64,000 nucleotides of DNA from CBFFRJ01 sp965644225 (lineage in GTDB: Bacteria; Pseudomonadota; Gammaproteobacteria; Enterobacterales; Enterobacteriaceae): NCBI RefSeq assembly GCF_965644225.1, contig NZ_CBFFRJ010000001.1, forward strand, positions 1 through 64,000, given 5' to 3'. Each line of letters opens with the position of its first letter. Position 1 is the stretch's first letter. The translations under genes and the position numbers were made by a program. Below, piece by piece: positions 43,498 through 52,574 of the stretch. The notes under the pieces are model-generated. The model was given only the letters and a program-made list of their open reading frames with translations, was not told the DNA's origin and searched no databases.

Positions 43498-45081
43498 ATG
43501 AAACTCAATCAATTCACCATCGGACAACGCCTTGGCCTGATGGCAACCCTGCTACTCCTGGCGACGCTGTTTATCGGGATGCGCGGCCTGGCAATCAATA
43601 GCGCCAGTTTCGAGCAGAACCAGAAAATGATGAACACCGAAAAAGTGCTGGCCGACAGTATCGATACCGCCCGCAACGCCCAGGTACAGTTCAAAATTCA
43701 GGTGCAGGAGTGGAAGAACACGCTGCTGCGCGGGACTCAGGGACAAGAGACGTTCGATAAATACAAAAATGCCTTTGTGACCCAGAGTCAGACAACCCAG
43801 CAACTGCTGCAAAAACTGAGCGGTCTGCTGCCGCAACTGGGTATGAACAACGAGCAGGTGGAGAAGACCCGCAGGCTGCATGCCGAGCTGGAACAGCACT
43901 ATCTGAGTGCGTTACAACAGTATGTCCTGACCGATGCCACCAGCCCCCAGCGCGTGGATAAGCTGGTCACCGGTATCGATCGCGAACCGACAAAGATGAT
44001 CGATGAGGTGGTGGCCCGCACGCTTGAACATGCCAGTGCCATCCACATTGAGACGGACGCCCGTAACCTCGCACAGTTTGAGCAAACCCGCCTGATGCTG
44101 CTCCTGGCAATGGCAATCACCCTGCTGGTTGGCGCACTGATCACCTGGTGGCTGGTGCGCAGCATTACCCATCCACTGGCCCAGGCGGTAGCCGTTGCCC
44201 GCACCGTGGCCGCGGGAGATTTGCAAACCACCTTTACCCTTTCCGGTCGCGATGAGACGGCAGAGTTAATGCAGGCGCTTCGGGAGATGAATGGCAACCT
44301 GACCCGCATTGTTTATGGCGTTCGCCATAGCACGGAGTCGATTGCCTCGGCTTCGGTGCAGATTGCCACCGGCAGCCGCGAACTCTCTTCCCGTAACGAG
44401 GCGCAGGCCAGCGCGCTGGAACAAACGGCCGCCTCCATGGAAGAGCTCACCTCGGTGGTGAAGAGCAATGCCGAGAACTCACGCTTTGCCAGTTCCATTG
44501 CCCGCGACGCTTTTACCATCGCCGGTCAGGGCGGCAAGGCGGTGGAGCGCGTGGTACAAACCATGAGCGATATCCACCAGCTTTCCAGCGAAATTAATAA
44601 CATCATTGGGGTGATCGACAGCCTTGCTTTCCAGACCAATATTCTGGCGCTGAACGCTGCCGTCGAAGCGGCCCGTGCAGGCCCGGAAGGCCGTGGCTTC
44701 GCGGTTGTTGCCGGTGAAGTGCGCGCCCTGGCGCAGCGTTCCGCATCTGCGGCCAGAGACATCCGCAATCTGATCGACAATTCCGTCAGCCGTATCGCTG
44801 AAGGCAACGCTCAGGTACAGAATGCCGGTTCAGCCATGAGTGAGATCCTGCGCAGTGTGCAGCAGGTCAGCGAACTGGTAGAGACGATTTCTGCCGCCAG
44901 TAAGGAGCAAAGCGTGGGGATCGATCAGGTCAACGTCGCAGTCACCCATATGGATACCGCCACGCAGCAAAACGCCACGCTGTCGCAGGCGTCATCCGCC
45001 GCCGCCCACGAAATGCAGCGCCAGGCAGAAGAGTTACTGGAAGCCGTAAGTTTATTCAAGCTGCATCAGAATGCCGCCTGA
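43498..45081 (+). CDS. Methyl-accepting chemotaxis protein
   Basis: This 527-residue transducer has an N-terminal span (MATLLLLATLFIGMRGLAI), a periplasmic helical sensor rich in Gln (QTTQQLLQKLSG), a second span (LMLLLAMAITLLVGALITWWL, about residues 198-218), a HAMP domain and a methyl-accepting coiled-coil with SLAFQTNILALNAAVEAARAG at the tip. It ends VSLFKLHQNAA and so lacks the NWETF receptor tail, like the other chemoreceptor in this window. The ATG at 43498 has GGAAGCTGT before it; a 12-codon upstream extension is less likely. It is placed after the TonB receptor gene and its terminator. Ligand unknown. Confidence 0.92.
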   Translation: MKLNQFTIGQRLGLMATLLLLATLFIGMRGLAINSASFEQNQKMMNTEKVLADSIDTARNAQVQFKIQVQEWKNTLLRGTQGQETFDKYKNAFVTQSQTTQQLLQKLSGLLPQLGMNNEQVEKTRRLHAELEQHYLSALQQYVLTDATSPQRVDKLVTGIDREPTKMIDEVVARTLEHASAIHIETDARNLAQFEQTRLMLLLAMAITLLVGALITWWLVRSITHPLAQAVAVARTVAAGDLQTTFTLSGRDETAELMQALREMNGNLTRIVYGVRHSTESIASASVQIATGSRELSSRNEAQASALEQTAASMEELTSVVKSNAENSRFASSIARDAFTIAGQGGKAVERVVQTMSDIHQLSSEINNIIGVIDSLAFQTNILALNAAVEAARAGPEGRGFAVVAGEVRALAQRSASAARDIRNLIDNSVSRIAEGNAQVQNAGSAMSEILRSVQQVSELVETISAASKEQSVGIDQVNVAVTHMDTATQQNATLSQASSAAAHEMQRQAEELLEAVSLFKLHQNAA

Positions 45082-45135
45082 CCTTTAGCCACGCTGAGGT
45101 TTACCCAGCCTGCTGCTGATGTAAACACCCACAAA

Positions 45136-45170
45136 AAGCAACGCCACCCGAAGGTGGCGTTGCTTATTTT
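45136..45170. terminator. Bidirectional terminator between chemoreceptor gene and ytfP
   Basis: A perfect 13-bp stem (45136-45148 with 45153-45165, loop CGAA) has T-rich tails on both strands, so it can end both convergent transcripts. Confidence 0.85.
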
Positions 45171-45513
45171 AATACTGGTCTTTATCCAACCAGTTGCCGG
45201 TCAGAATGTGCTTTCGTCCCTCAACCGGGCGCTGATACACATACATCCAGGCGCTGCCATAAGGCGTCTGGATCAGCTGGCGTTTGTATTCGCCACCTGC
45301 GGTACGCAGGGCATCCAGTTCGGCGAGGGTCGCCGCATCAATACGGTACACTTCACCCAACACGCTTCCATCACCCGGCACAGCGCCAGGGTAGTGCCCC
45401 AGACTGTAGAGTTGGTAGTGCTCAACATTGTGATCGCCAAGCCACTGGGCATTGGTCATCCAATGACTGTTGCCTTGCTTGCGTCGTAAACTGCCGTAAA
45501 CAAATATTCGCAT
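45169..45513 (-). CDS. ytfP: Gamma-glutamylcyclotransferase-like protein YtfP
   Basis: This 114-residue cytoplasmic protein has the AIG2/GGCT fold: FVYGSLRRKQGNSHWM at the start forms the glycine-rich substrate loop, and ELDALRTAGGEYKRQLI carries the position of the conserved acid. Its activity in E. coli is not firmly known. Its ATG is two bases after the tamB stop, so it is the third gene of tamA-tamB-ytfP as in E. coli. Confidence 0.93.
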   Translation of the reverse strand: MRIFVYGSLRRKQGNSHWMTNAQWLGDHNVEHYQLYSLGHYPGAVPGDGSVLGEVYRIDAATLAELDALRTAGGEYKRQLIQTPYGSAWMYVYQRPVEGRKHILTGNWLDKDQY

Positions 45514-45515
45514 TG

Positions 45516-48500
45516 CTAGAACTCAAACTGATAGAGCAAATCAAGTGCCTGATCGATGCCAGACACCGCTTCCAGATACAGCTTAGGCATCAGGCGATAA
45601 CGTAACGTGAGAGTCGCCAGTGAGTCAAAAATTCCCACGCCATATTTTACCTGCAAACCAGGCAGTACATAGCCACTGACCACCACCTGGGAAGAGTCAC
45701 CCACCCCTTCGGTGTCCAGCGCCAGATTACTTACGCCAAAGGTCTCGCCGATTTTACCCACAACCTGGCCACTTTGTGCAACCCCCAACCCGATCAACGC
45801 TGAGGTCATTGCCGCGCCGTCGCTCTGACCACTCCCCAGACCCTGCCCACGCAGCAGGTAAGATAACGCTTCCTGCTGCGACATCGCCGGGTCAGAGAAG
45901 ATCTCCGCTCTGGGTTCATCGGCGGTACCGGTAATTCGCACCCCGGCGATGACGTCATTTTCGGTCGAATCCGGGTTACGGATCGCCTCAATATTTAACA
46001 GCGGTTGATCAGGCGGACCGGAGAACAATAACTCACCTTTGCGCACGATCAAATCCTGACCGTATGCATGATAGCGGCCTTCCGGAATATTGATCTGCCC
46101 GTTTAGCCCAAGCCCTTGTTTATCCTGAGCAACTTTCAGGTCACCGGTCAAACGCGCTTTCAGACCAAAGGCATCCAGGCGCACATTATTGCCGACATGG
46201 ACAACCAGATTACTGTTAATCGGGATCCCGGCGCTGCGCGACTCTATCGGTTGCAGATTGGCATCCAGCATCACTTCGTCACTGGAGGTGCCCACCGCGC
46301 TCTCTGGTACTTCATGTACCGTAATACGCGCCCAGGGCACATCCACACGGCCATCCAGCGTGAACAGGCTCGGTGTTGCCTCAAAGACAAGATCCGGCGA
46401 GACATCAAGGCGCACCATCGGCGGCACCGTGACGCGCACTCTGCTGCCCTGCGCCGTGACCCTGGCGCGCCAGTTGTTAATCTGGCTCCAGTCGGCATCG
46501 CCGCCAAGGTTGATCTGCCCCTGCTTTGTGCGAACCACGCCCTGCAAGGTTGAGCGCATCCCGGTAAAGTTCATCGAGAGCTGGCTCGGTTGCATATCGA
46601 AAGGCATAAAGTTGCCTTCCATATCCACATCGTTAACCTGCAACTGCCCGAACAGTTGCGGGCTTTGCAGGTTCCCGGCAAGGCGCAGGTTGGCGTTAAG
46701 CATCCCTTCGGCTTTCTCTCCCCGGGTGAAAATCGCGTTCGCCATCGCCAGTGAGAAGTTGCGAATATTGACGTTACCGCCAAGGTTACGCCGCCCTTGC
46801 GGATCGGTTATCTGCACCTGACCATCGAACTGACCATTATTGGTCAGACGCATCATCCAGCCTAAATCAGCGCGATTGTTACGCAGCCGGGCATTGAGAT
46901 TCAGCGTCTCGAACGCGACCGGCAATGGCGCATCATTGACGGTCTGGGTCACCTTCACATTACGCCCGTTCAGCGTTACCTCACCCTGCGGCAACCCCTC
47001 TTTGGTGGTATCCCAGCTGACATCAGCTCTACCGCTAAAGGTGCCGCTGGCCTGGGTTGTCTCAGGCATAAAAGGCTTAAGCATTGCCAAATCAAAGCGG
47101 TTGAGATTGACGACGGCCCGCCCTTGCGCCCCGGCTTCAATGGCTGCGGGAACGCACAGCTCGGCGTTGGGGTTTGTCCAGCAATGTGGCCCGATGCTGA
47201 TTTTCTGCTGCTGATTGCGGTAATCCAGCGCAATCGGGCGGCTCAGCACCAGCGGTCCGACCGGTGTGGTGAAACGGGTGTCGCTGAGCGTTCCTTGCCA
47301 GCGTTGTTCAGTTCGGTCAAAGCTGCCTGTCAGTTTTAACTGTCCGGCCACCGGCTCGCCCTGCACGCGCAGTTCAAGCTCGTGCTGCTTTTCACTGCCT
47401 TTCGCCGCCAGCGTCACCAGGCTGAGATCCACATCCGGCTGTGAAATACGCTCCACGCGAACATTCAGGGCGCCGGCAATCTGGTCGCTGGATTTAACAT
47501 CCCCCTTCACCAGCACTTTCGCAATCCGCAGCTCCTGCCAGCGCAGATTATTGGCGGTGATATCCGCCAGCACCTGTGGGGCATCAACGGTACCGCGAAC
47601 CTTAACCAGACCTTTCGCCGTGCCGCCGAGCCCAGGCAGCGCATTATCAAGACCCGGGGCATCAATGGTGGCGTCCAGATTGAGATCCTTCACGCCCAGC
47701 TCACCTTTCACATCGGCCTTATTACGCCCAAGCTCCAGATGCAGGTCCGGAATAACCCACTGCATGTAGCTGTTGCCTTTAAGCTGGCCCTCCACACTGA
47801 CTTTGTTTTGCTTCACATTCCCGGCAAGCTTCAACTCAGGAATATCAACCTGCCAGGTGCCGCCGTACAGGCTGCCGCGCATTTTTGCCAGTCCGTTAAG
47901 TTTCGCCGGCCAGTCGGGAAACGTCTTCGCGGTGTTGATTCCATCCAGCGTCAGTTCACCGCGCCAGCTAATAGCCTGCTGCCAGTCGAGCAAGGCTTTA
48001 AGCTCGGTCTTACCCTCCAGCGCCGCCAGGCTCAGCTTATCAATATTAATTTGCTGCTCGTTGCCCTTACCGTCCAGGGTGATGGTGGCTGGAGGGATAT
48101 TCTGACCTTTCACCGCCGTGCGGAATGACAGGGTGTAGTCGGTCATTTTTCCGGTCAGCCTGAGCTTAAGATCGTCGGCCTGGTACTGTTTTTCACCGGT
48201 GAATGGCCAGTAAAGCTGCTCGCTGGTGATGTCCAGATTGAGCGGTAAGCCCGGTTCGGCAAGCTGAGTTTGCCCGCGCAACACCACATCCACCGGGCCG
48301 GAAAGATTGACGCCAAATTCCAGTTGCTTACGCACCTCGCCACCAACTTTCAGCTTAACTTTCTCACCTTTTATCGGCTCGACGTTGAGTGTGGTGTTCA
48401 GGGTAAGATCAACCGGCCAGTTATCCTGCAACTTCGCCGTGCCCGTGGCGTTCAGGGTGCCCTGATTTGAATCGATATCCAGCGCATCAAGTTGCATATT

Positions 48501-49292
48501 GCCGTCGATGCTGCTGACTTTAAGCAGCATGTTGCTGATGGTGATATCCGTGTCGCCCGTCAGCCGCAGTTGCTCACCGCGAAATTCTTCGATGTTGAGG
48601 TTAAGCGGCAGGTGAACGTCGGTCATCTCCGGCAGCACCGGTTTGGCGAAGAGCTGCTTTAGCGACTCGCCCAGCGGCAGTTCGTCCGGCTGAGGGTTGT
48701 CAATTTTCGGCTCCACCACTTGTTCCTGGGCGACCTTCGCCACCTTCGGCAGAGCAATCAGCAGACCTCGCAGGGAGGTCGGTTTCAGGGTCAGGTTTTT
48801 GTCCTGCCAGCTTAATGCTGAGGAGAAATCCATCACTGAGACAGTGGTGTCATCGATTTTGATATTGACGTTATTGAGCGCCACACGGCTGAGGGTTATC
48901 GGGTACGGCGTGGAGAGGTTAAGCGGCCCGCTATCTTCCTCCTGCACTGGCGCGGCGGGCGGCATCTTTTTGCTATCAATCACCACATTGATATCGCTGA
49001 GCGAGATATCGTTCACGCACAGACTGCTGTTGCGCAGGCAGCCCAGCCTCACGGCCAGGTGGAGCTCTCCGGCACTGACCGCCACACCGGGATTATCGAA
49101 GCGGACATCTTTGAGCGTCAGATCGCGCCAGCCCCCCGTCACCTGACCGATATGCAGGCCTGGCACCCAACGATTAGCGGCGTTAAACAGCAGATGCAGC
49201 CCGCTTGTCGTCCCGACCAGAAAGGCCACCGTCCCCAGTATCAGCACAATAAATATCAGAACGCCGAGGCTTATCTTCTTCCATAAACTCAT
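45516..49292 (-). CDS. tamB: Translocation and assembly module inner-membrane protein TamB
   Basis: This 1258-residue protein has one N-terminal membrane anchor (ISLGVLIFIVLILGTVAFLVG) and a very long periplasmic beta-rich groove. It ends in the conserved DUF490 region (SYLLRGQGLGSGQSDGAAM and LRYRLMPKLYLEAVSGIDQALDLLYQFEF). With TamA it spans the periplasm; such AsmA-like proteins carry lipids and help insert autotransporters. Its ATG overlaps the tamA stop by four bases. Length is that of E. coli TamB. Confidence 0.95.
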   Translation of the reverse strand: MSLWKKISLGVLIFIVLILGTVAFLVGTTSGLHLLFNAANRWVPGLHIGQVTGGWRDLTLKDVRFDNPGVAVSAGELHLAVRLGCLRNSSLCVNDISLSDINVVIDSKKMPPAAPVQEEDSGPLNLSTPYPITLSRVALNNVNIKIDDTTVSVMDFSSALSWQDKNLTLKPTSLRGLLIALPKVAKVAQEQVVEPKIDNPQPDELPLGESLKQLFAKPVLPEMTDVHLPLNLNIEEFRGEQLRLTGDTDITISNMLLKVSSIDGNMQLDALDIDSNQGTLNATGTAKLQDNWPVDLTLNTTLNVEPIKGEKVKLKVGGEVRKQLEFGVNLSGPVDVVLRGQTQLAEPGLPLNLDITSEQLYWPFTGEKQYQADDLKLRLTGKMTDYTLSFRTAVKGQNIPPATITLDGKGNEQQINIDKLSLAALEGKTELKALLDWQQAISWRGELTLDGINTAKTFPDWPAKLNGLAKMRGSLYGGTWQVDIPELKLAGNVKQNKVSVEGQLKGNSYMQWVIPDLHLELGRNKADVKGELGVKDLNLDATIDAPGLDNALPGLGGTAKGLVKVRGTVDAPQVLADITANNLRWQELRIAKVLVKGDVKSSDQIAGALNVRVERISQPDVDLSLVTLAAKGSEKQHELELRVQGEPVAGQLKLTGSFDRTEQRWQGTLSDTRFTTPVGPLVLSRPIALDYRNQQQKISIGPHCWTNPNAELCVPAAIEAGAQGRAVVNLNRFDLAMLKPFMPETTQASGTFSGRADVSWDTTKEGLPQGEVTLNGRNVKVTQTVNDAPLPVAFETLNLNARLRNNRADLGWMMRLTNNGQFDGQVQITDPQGRRNLGGNVNIRNFSLAMANAIFTRGEKAEGMLNANLRLAGNLQSPQLFGQLQVNDVDMEGNFMPFDMQPSQLSMNFTGMRSTLQGVVRTKQGQINLGGDADWSQINNWRARVTAQGSRVRVTVPPMVRLDVSPDLVFEATPSLFTLDGRVDVPWARITVHEVPESAVGTSSDEVMLDANLQPIESRSAGIPINSNLVVHVGNNVRLDAFGLKARLTGDLKVAQDKQGLGLNGQINIPEGRYHAYGQDLIVRKGELLFSGPPDQPLLNIEAIRNPDSTENDVIAGVRITGTADEPRAEIFSDPAMSQQEALSYLLRGQGLGSGQSDGAAMTSALIGLGVAQSGQVVGKIGETFGVSNLALDTEGVGDSSQVVVSGYVLPGLQVKYGVGIFDSLATLTLRYRLMPKLYLEAVSGIDQALDLLYQFEF

Positions 49293-51022
49293 AATTCAGG
49301 CCCCAGACCAATGTAGAACTGTAAACCGTGTTCGTCTTTGTCGCCCACCGGGACGGCAAAGTCGAGTTTGATTGGGCCAACGGGCGACTGCCAGCGCACG
49401 CCGACGCCGGCACCGGTTTTAAGATTACTGCGGCGAATATCGCTTACCGCTTCACCGCTGTCGACAAAGACAGCGCCCCACCATCTCCCGCTGACGTTGT
49501 ACTGGTATTCCAGCGAGCCGGTCGCCATTTTGGAGGCGCCGATCAGTTTGCCGTCGTCATCTTTTGGCGCGATCGATTTGTATTTGTAGCCACGGATGCT
49601 GCGATCGCCCCCGGCGAAAAAGCGCAGATCCGGCGGGACACGATCAAAGTTATCGGTTTCGATCCAGCCCACATTGCCCCGGACGACAAAACGGTGACGA
49701 TCGTAGAGGGTACGGATCCAGGCGTTTTGCGCCTGCATCACGACAAACTCCACATCTGAGCCCCAGGCGGTGCTTGAGTAATCCACCGAATAGCGCTGCG
49801 AATCTCCCCAGGTTGGCATCAGGCCGCCGCGTGAACGGGTACGGCTAATCATTACCCCCGGATAGAGCAGCATGGTGGTGTTGGTCACACTGGCCTGGGT
49901 AAAGTGGTCGAGGCTCCAGCGCAGATTAATGGCGCGCTGCCAGCCGCTGGAGAGATCCCAGAAACGGGAGACCGCAAGGGTTGTTGAGTCCGACTCGGTA
50001 TCGTTTAAATCGGTACGCTTAAAGCCGCCCTGCACCAGGTAATATTGCTCCAGAGGATTTTTCAGCAGCGGCACTTTATAGCTAAAATCAAGCTGTTGTT
50101 CTGGCGCAGAGACGCTGGCGGTGGTCGTCAGACTATGACCATATGAGTTCATCCACGGCTTTCGCCATGTGGATTTAACCCGTGGGCCGACGTCAGTGGA
50201 GTAGCCCACCCCGGCTTCAATGGTGTTTTCAATACGGGGAGTGACCACGCCTTTGAGCGGCAACACTTTGGTTTTCCGGGCCTTGTCAAATTCCGGAGCC
50301 ACCACCACCGAGTTAAACCAGCCGGTCGCCGACAGGCGGCGGTTCAGTTCTGCAAGATCCCGGACCTGATAAGCATCACCGCTTTTGAAAGGGACAAGGT
50401 TTTGCAGATACTCTTCGCGGATTTGCGAGCCTTCAAAAGTGACATCGCCAAAGCGGTAACGCTCGCCGCTGTCATAATCGATATCCCAGAAAGCCTGCTG
50501 TCTTTCCAGCGAAATACCCAGCTGACTACGGTTGAACTGGCTGTCAAAGTAGCCTTTACGCAGCGCCACGCGCGTCAGCGAACTTTTGAAACCGTCATAA
50601 TCACCGTGATTAAGAACGGTACCAATGGCTGGCCGATTCTTCAGTAGCGCAAGATAGTCTTCATCGGTACGCGCGCCGCCGCGCAGAATGACGTCCGTGC
50701 CACCAATACGCACGGGCTCACCCGCTTTTACGTGGGCAATCAACACCTGGCGACCTTTTGCCGGCGGGGGACGCAGCTCAAATTCGATAGTGGGTTCGTA
50801 GTAACCGAGTGCCTTGAGTCCTTCACGAATGGCATCATCAACGCGTGCCTGAAACCGTTTGTCTGGCGTCACTTCATCGCTCTGGATGGTTGACAGCTGG
50901 GCACGCACATTCTTTTGTAACGCCCCGGTCAATCCTTCTAATTGCAAACGCACGTTTGCTGCCATTGCGCTCTGGCATGCCAGCAGCACACCGGCAATAC
51001 ATAAAAAACGGATTTTTGGCAC
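49289..51022 (-). CDS. tamA: Translocation and assembly module outer-membrane protein TamA
   Basis: This 577-residue Omp85-family protein has a signal peptide (CIAGVLLACQSAMA), three POTRA domains (residues about 22-265) and a 16-strand beta-barrel. The barrel holds the family's FFAGGDRSIRGYKYKSI and ends in LQFYIGLGPEL. It inserts a subset of autotransporters and works with TamB. The start is a GTG (51022) with AGGAGAG ahead of it. It leads the tamA-tamB-ytfP operon and is divergent from msrA. Confidence 0.95.
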   Translation of the reverse strand: MPKIRFLCIAGVLLACQSAMAANVRLQLEGLTGALQKNVRAQLSTIQSDEVTPDKRFQARVDDAIREGLKALGYYEPTIEFELRPPPAKGRQVLIAHVKAGEPVRIGGTDVILRGGARTDEDYLALLKNRPAIGTVLNHGDYDGFKSSLTRVALRKGYFDSQFNRSQLGISLERQQAFWDIDYDSGERYRFGDVTFEGSQIREEYLQNLVPFKSGDAYQVRDLAELNRRLSATGWFNSVVVAPEFDKARKTKVLPLKGVVTPRIENTIEAGVGYSTDVGPRVKSTWRKPWMNSYGHSLTTTASVSAPEQQLDFSYKVPLLKNPLEQYYLVQGGFKRTDLNDTESDSTTLAVSRFWDLSSGWQRAINLRWSLDHFTQASVTNTTMLLYPGVMISRTRSRGGLMPTWGDSQRYSVDYSSTAWGSDVEFVVMQAQNAWIRTLYDRHRFVVRGNVGWIETDNFDRVPPDLRFFAGGDRSIRGYKYKSIAPKDDDGKLIGASKMATGSLEYQYNVSGRWWGAVFVDSGEAVSDIRRSNLKTGAGVGVRWQSPVGPIKLDFAVPVGDKDEHGLQFYIGLGPEL

Positions 51023-51234
51023 GTTCTCTCCTGAATATCCCTTGTTCCCGCCCCTGGAAGGAAACGTTAACGCCGCTCCGCGACCTGTAAAAATCCATCA
51101 TATGGATTGAAAAACAGACGACACCCCAAATATTTCTTATGTTTAAATCTAGTCTCATTTAGCGTGTTTATTGTGTTAAAAGAGAGTCTTCGTTACAACC
51201 TTAACCGCAATTTGCGTTTCCGGGAGGGCTCATT

Positions 51235-51876
51235 ATGGGTCTGTTTGATAAAAAAATGCTTGTTACTCAATCGGATGCATTGCCAGGGCGTAACACCCCC
51301 ATGCCTGTCGCAACATTGCATGTCGTCAACGATCACTCCATGACCAACGTGCCGGAAGGGATGGAAATCGCTTTCTTTGCAATGGGCTGCTTTTGGGGTG
51401 TTGAGCGACTGTTCTGGCAGTTGCCTGGTGTCTACAGCACGGCGGCAGGCTATATGGGTGGCTATACGCCCAACCCGACCTATCGGGAGGTCTGCACCGG
51501 GCAGACGGGCCATACCGAAGCCGTTCGCGTAGTCTACGACCCTGCGATCATCAGCTATGAGCAACTGTTGCATACCTTCTGGGAGAACCACGATCCCGCG
51601 CAAGGTATGCAACAGGGTAACGATCACGGCACTCAGTACCGTTCCGCTTTGTTCCCGCTGACGCCAGAGCAGAGCGTCGCGGCAAAGGCGAGCCTCGAAC
51701 GTTTCCAGGCCGCAATGCATACAGCCAGTGACGCGCGCACCATCACCACCGAAATTGTCACTGCGCCGCCGTTCTACTATGCCGAAGATGATCACCAGCA
51801 ATATCTGCACAAAAACCCGTATGGCTACTGCGGCATAGGGGGAATTGGGGTCTGCCTGCCTCCACAGCTGGCGTAA
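51235..51876 (+). CDS. msrA: Peptide methionine-S-sulfoxide reductase MsrA
   Basis: This 213-residue enzyme repairs the S form of methionine sulfoxide in proteins. The catalytic Cys 52 lies in MGCFWGVE, and the resolving cysteines are near the end in YCGIGGIGVC (199 and 207). GTEYRS-like NDHGTQYRSALF is the conserved substrate loop. GGGAGGG precedes the ATG. It is divergent from tamA, as in E. coli. Confidence 0.96.
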   Translation: MGLFDKKMLVTQSDALPGRNTPMPVATLHVVNDHSMTNVPEGMEIAFFAMGCFWGVERLFWQLPGVYSTAAGYMGGYTPNPTYREVCTGQTGHTEAVRVVYDPAIISYEQLLHTFWENHDPAQGMQQGNDHGTQYRSALFPLTPEQSVAAKASLERFQAAMHTASDARTITTEIVTAPPFYYAEDDHQQYLHKNPYGYCGIGGIGVCLPPQLA

Positions 51877-51988
51877 GACCAGTAAGTTTCATCGCCTTGC
51901 CGGCCTGTAAGTTGGGCCGGTTATTCATCTGCCGTAAAATTGATATCACCGCACATTTTTCACACGTCCCCCCCGGATCAGCCAGCCA

Positions 51989-52405
51989 TCAGCCGCCTAA
52001 ATCGGTGCTATTACTGAGCCTGTTCAGATCCAGGGCTTTATCTCTGATCACATTCATTTTTGATTCCGCAGCAACCAGTGACCAGATAGTCCCCTGCTCT
52101 TTTTGATAAAAAGCCTCAATCCCTTTGTTGTATTCGTCGCGGTATTTAATCCATTGCCGTTGCGAATTCCACAGGGCGATACGCACATTGTCAGGTTGGT
52201 CTTTCAGTAATAATTTGTACTGTACACCAAGCTCCGCATCCCAGGCCGCTGTTGCTGCGCCATAACATTTTTGCGTATCGATTGTTGTTTCCGCATTCAG
52301 TTTGCATTGTTGCAAGGCGCTATCAATCTGCTTCCCCGGCACTTCAGCCAGTGCGCAATGGCTCATTACGGTCAGTAATAACATTGAATGTATTGCATAT
52401 TTCAT
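51989..52405 (-). CDS. LprI-like (DUF1311) small secreted protein
   Basis: This 138-residue protein has a signal peptide (MKYAIHSMLLLTVMSHCALA). The mature part holds the DUF1311/LprI signature with paired cysteines (QQCKLNAETTIDTQKCYGAATAAWDAELG) and the later RIALWNSQRQWIKYRDEY. DUF1311 proteins include a mycobacterial lysozyme inhibitor, but the function in enterobacteria is not known. The start is taken at the ATG with GGGAT upstream; an earlier in-frame ATG would add six polar residues before the signal peptide. It is an extra gene between msrA and ytfL. Confidence 0.8.
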   Translation of the reverse strand: MKYAIHSMLLLTVMSHCALAEVPGKQIDSALQQCKLNAETTIDTQKCYGAATAAWDAELGVQYKLLLKDQPDNVRIALWNSQRQWIKYRDEYNKGIEAFYQKEQGTIWSLVAAESKMNVIRDKALDLNRLSNSTDLGG

Positions 52406-52574
52406 CGGAATATCCCTTATCATGCCAGAACCTCTATTTGTACCTCTGTTCGCTTACGCTATACTAGCCTGCGAAATTGCTGATCCACCGCTTCAGATCG
52501 GCTTTCAACGTGCTTTGCCACATGGATTATTCAACTTTCCCCTTCCGAGGATCTGGCGTTAAGCCGGATAAACT

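Noticed and set aside
51193..51810. 205-codon open frame opposite msrA
   Set aside because: Complement of msrA; no credible start or product.
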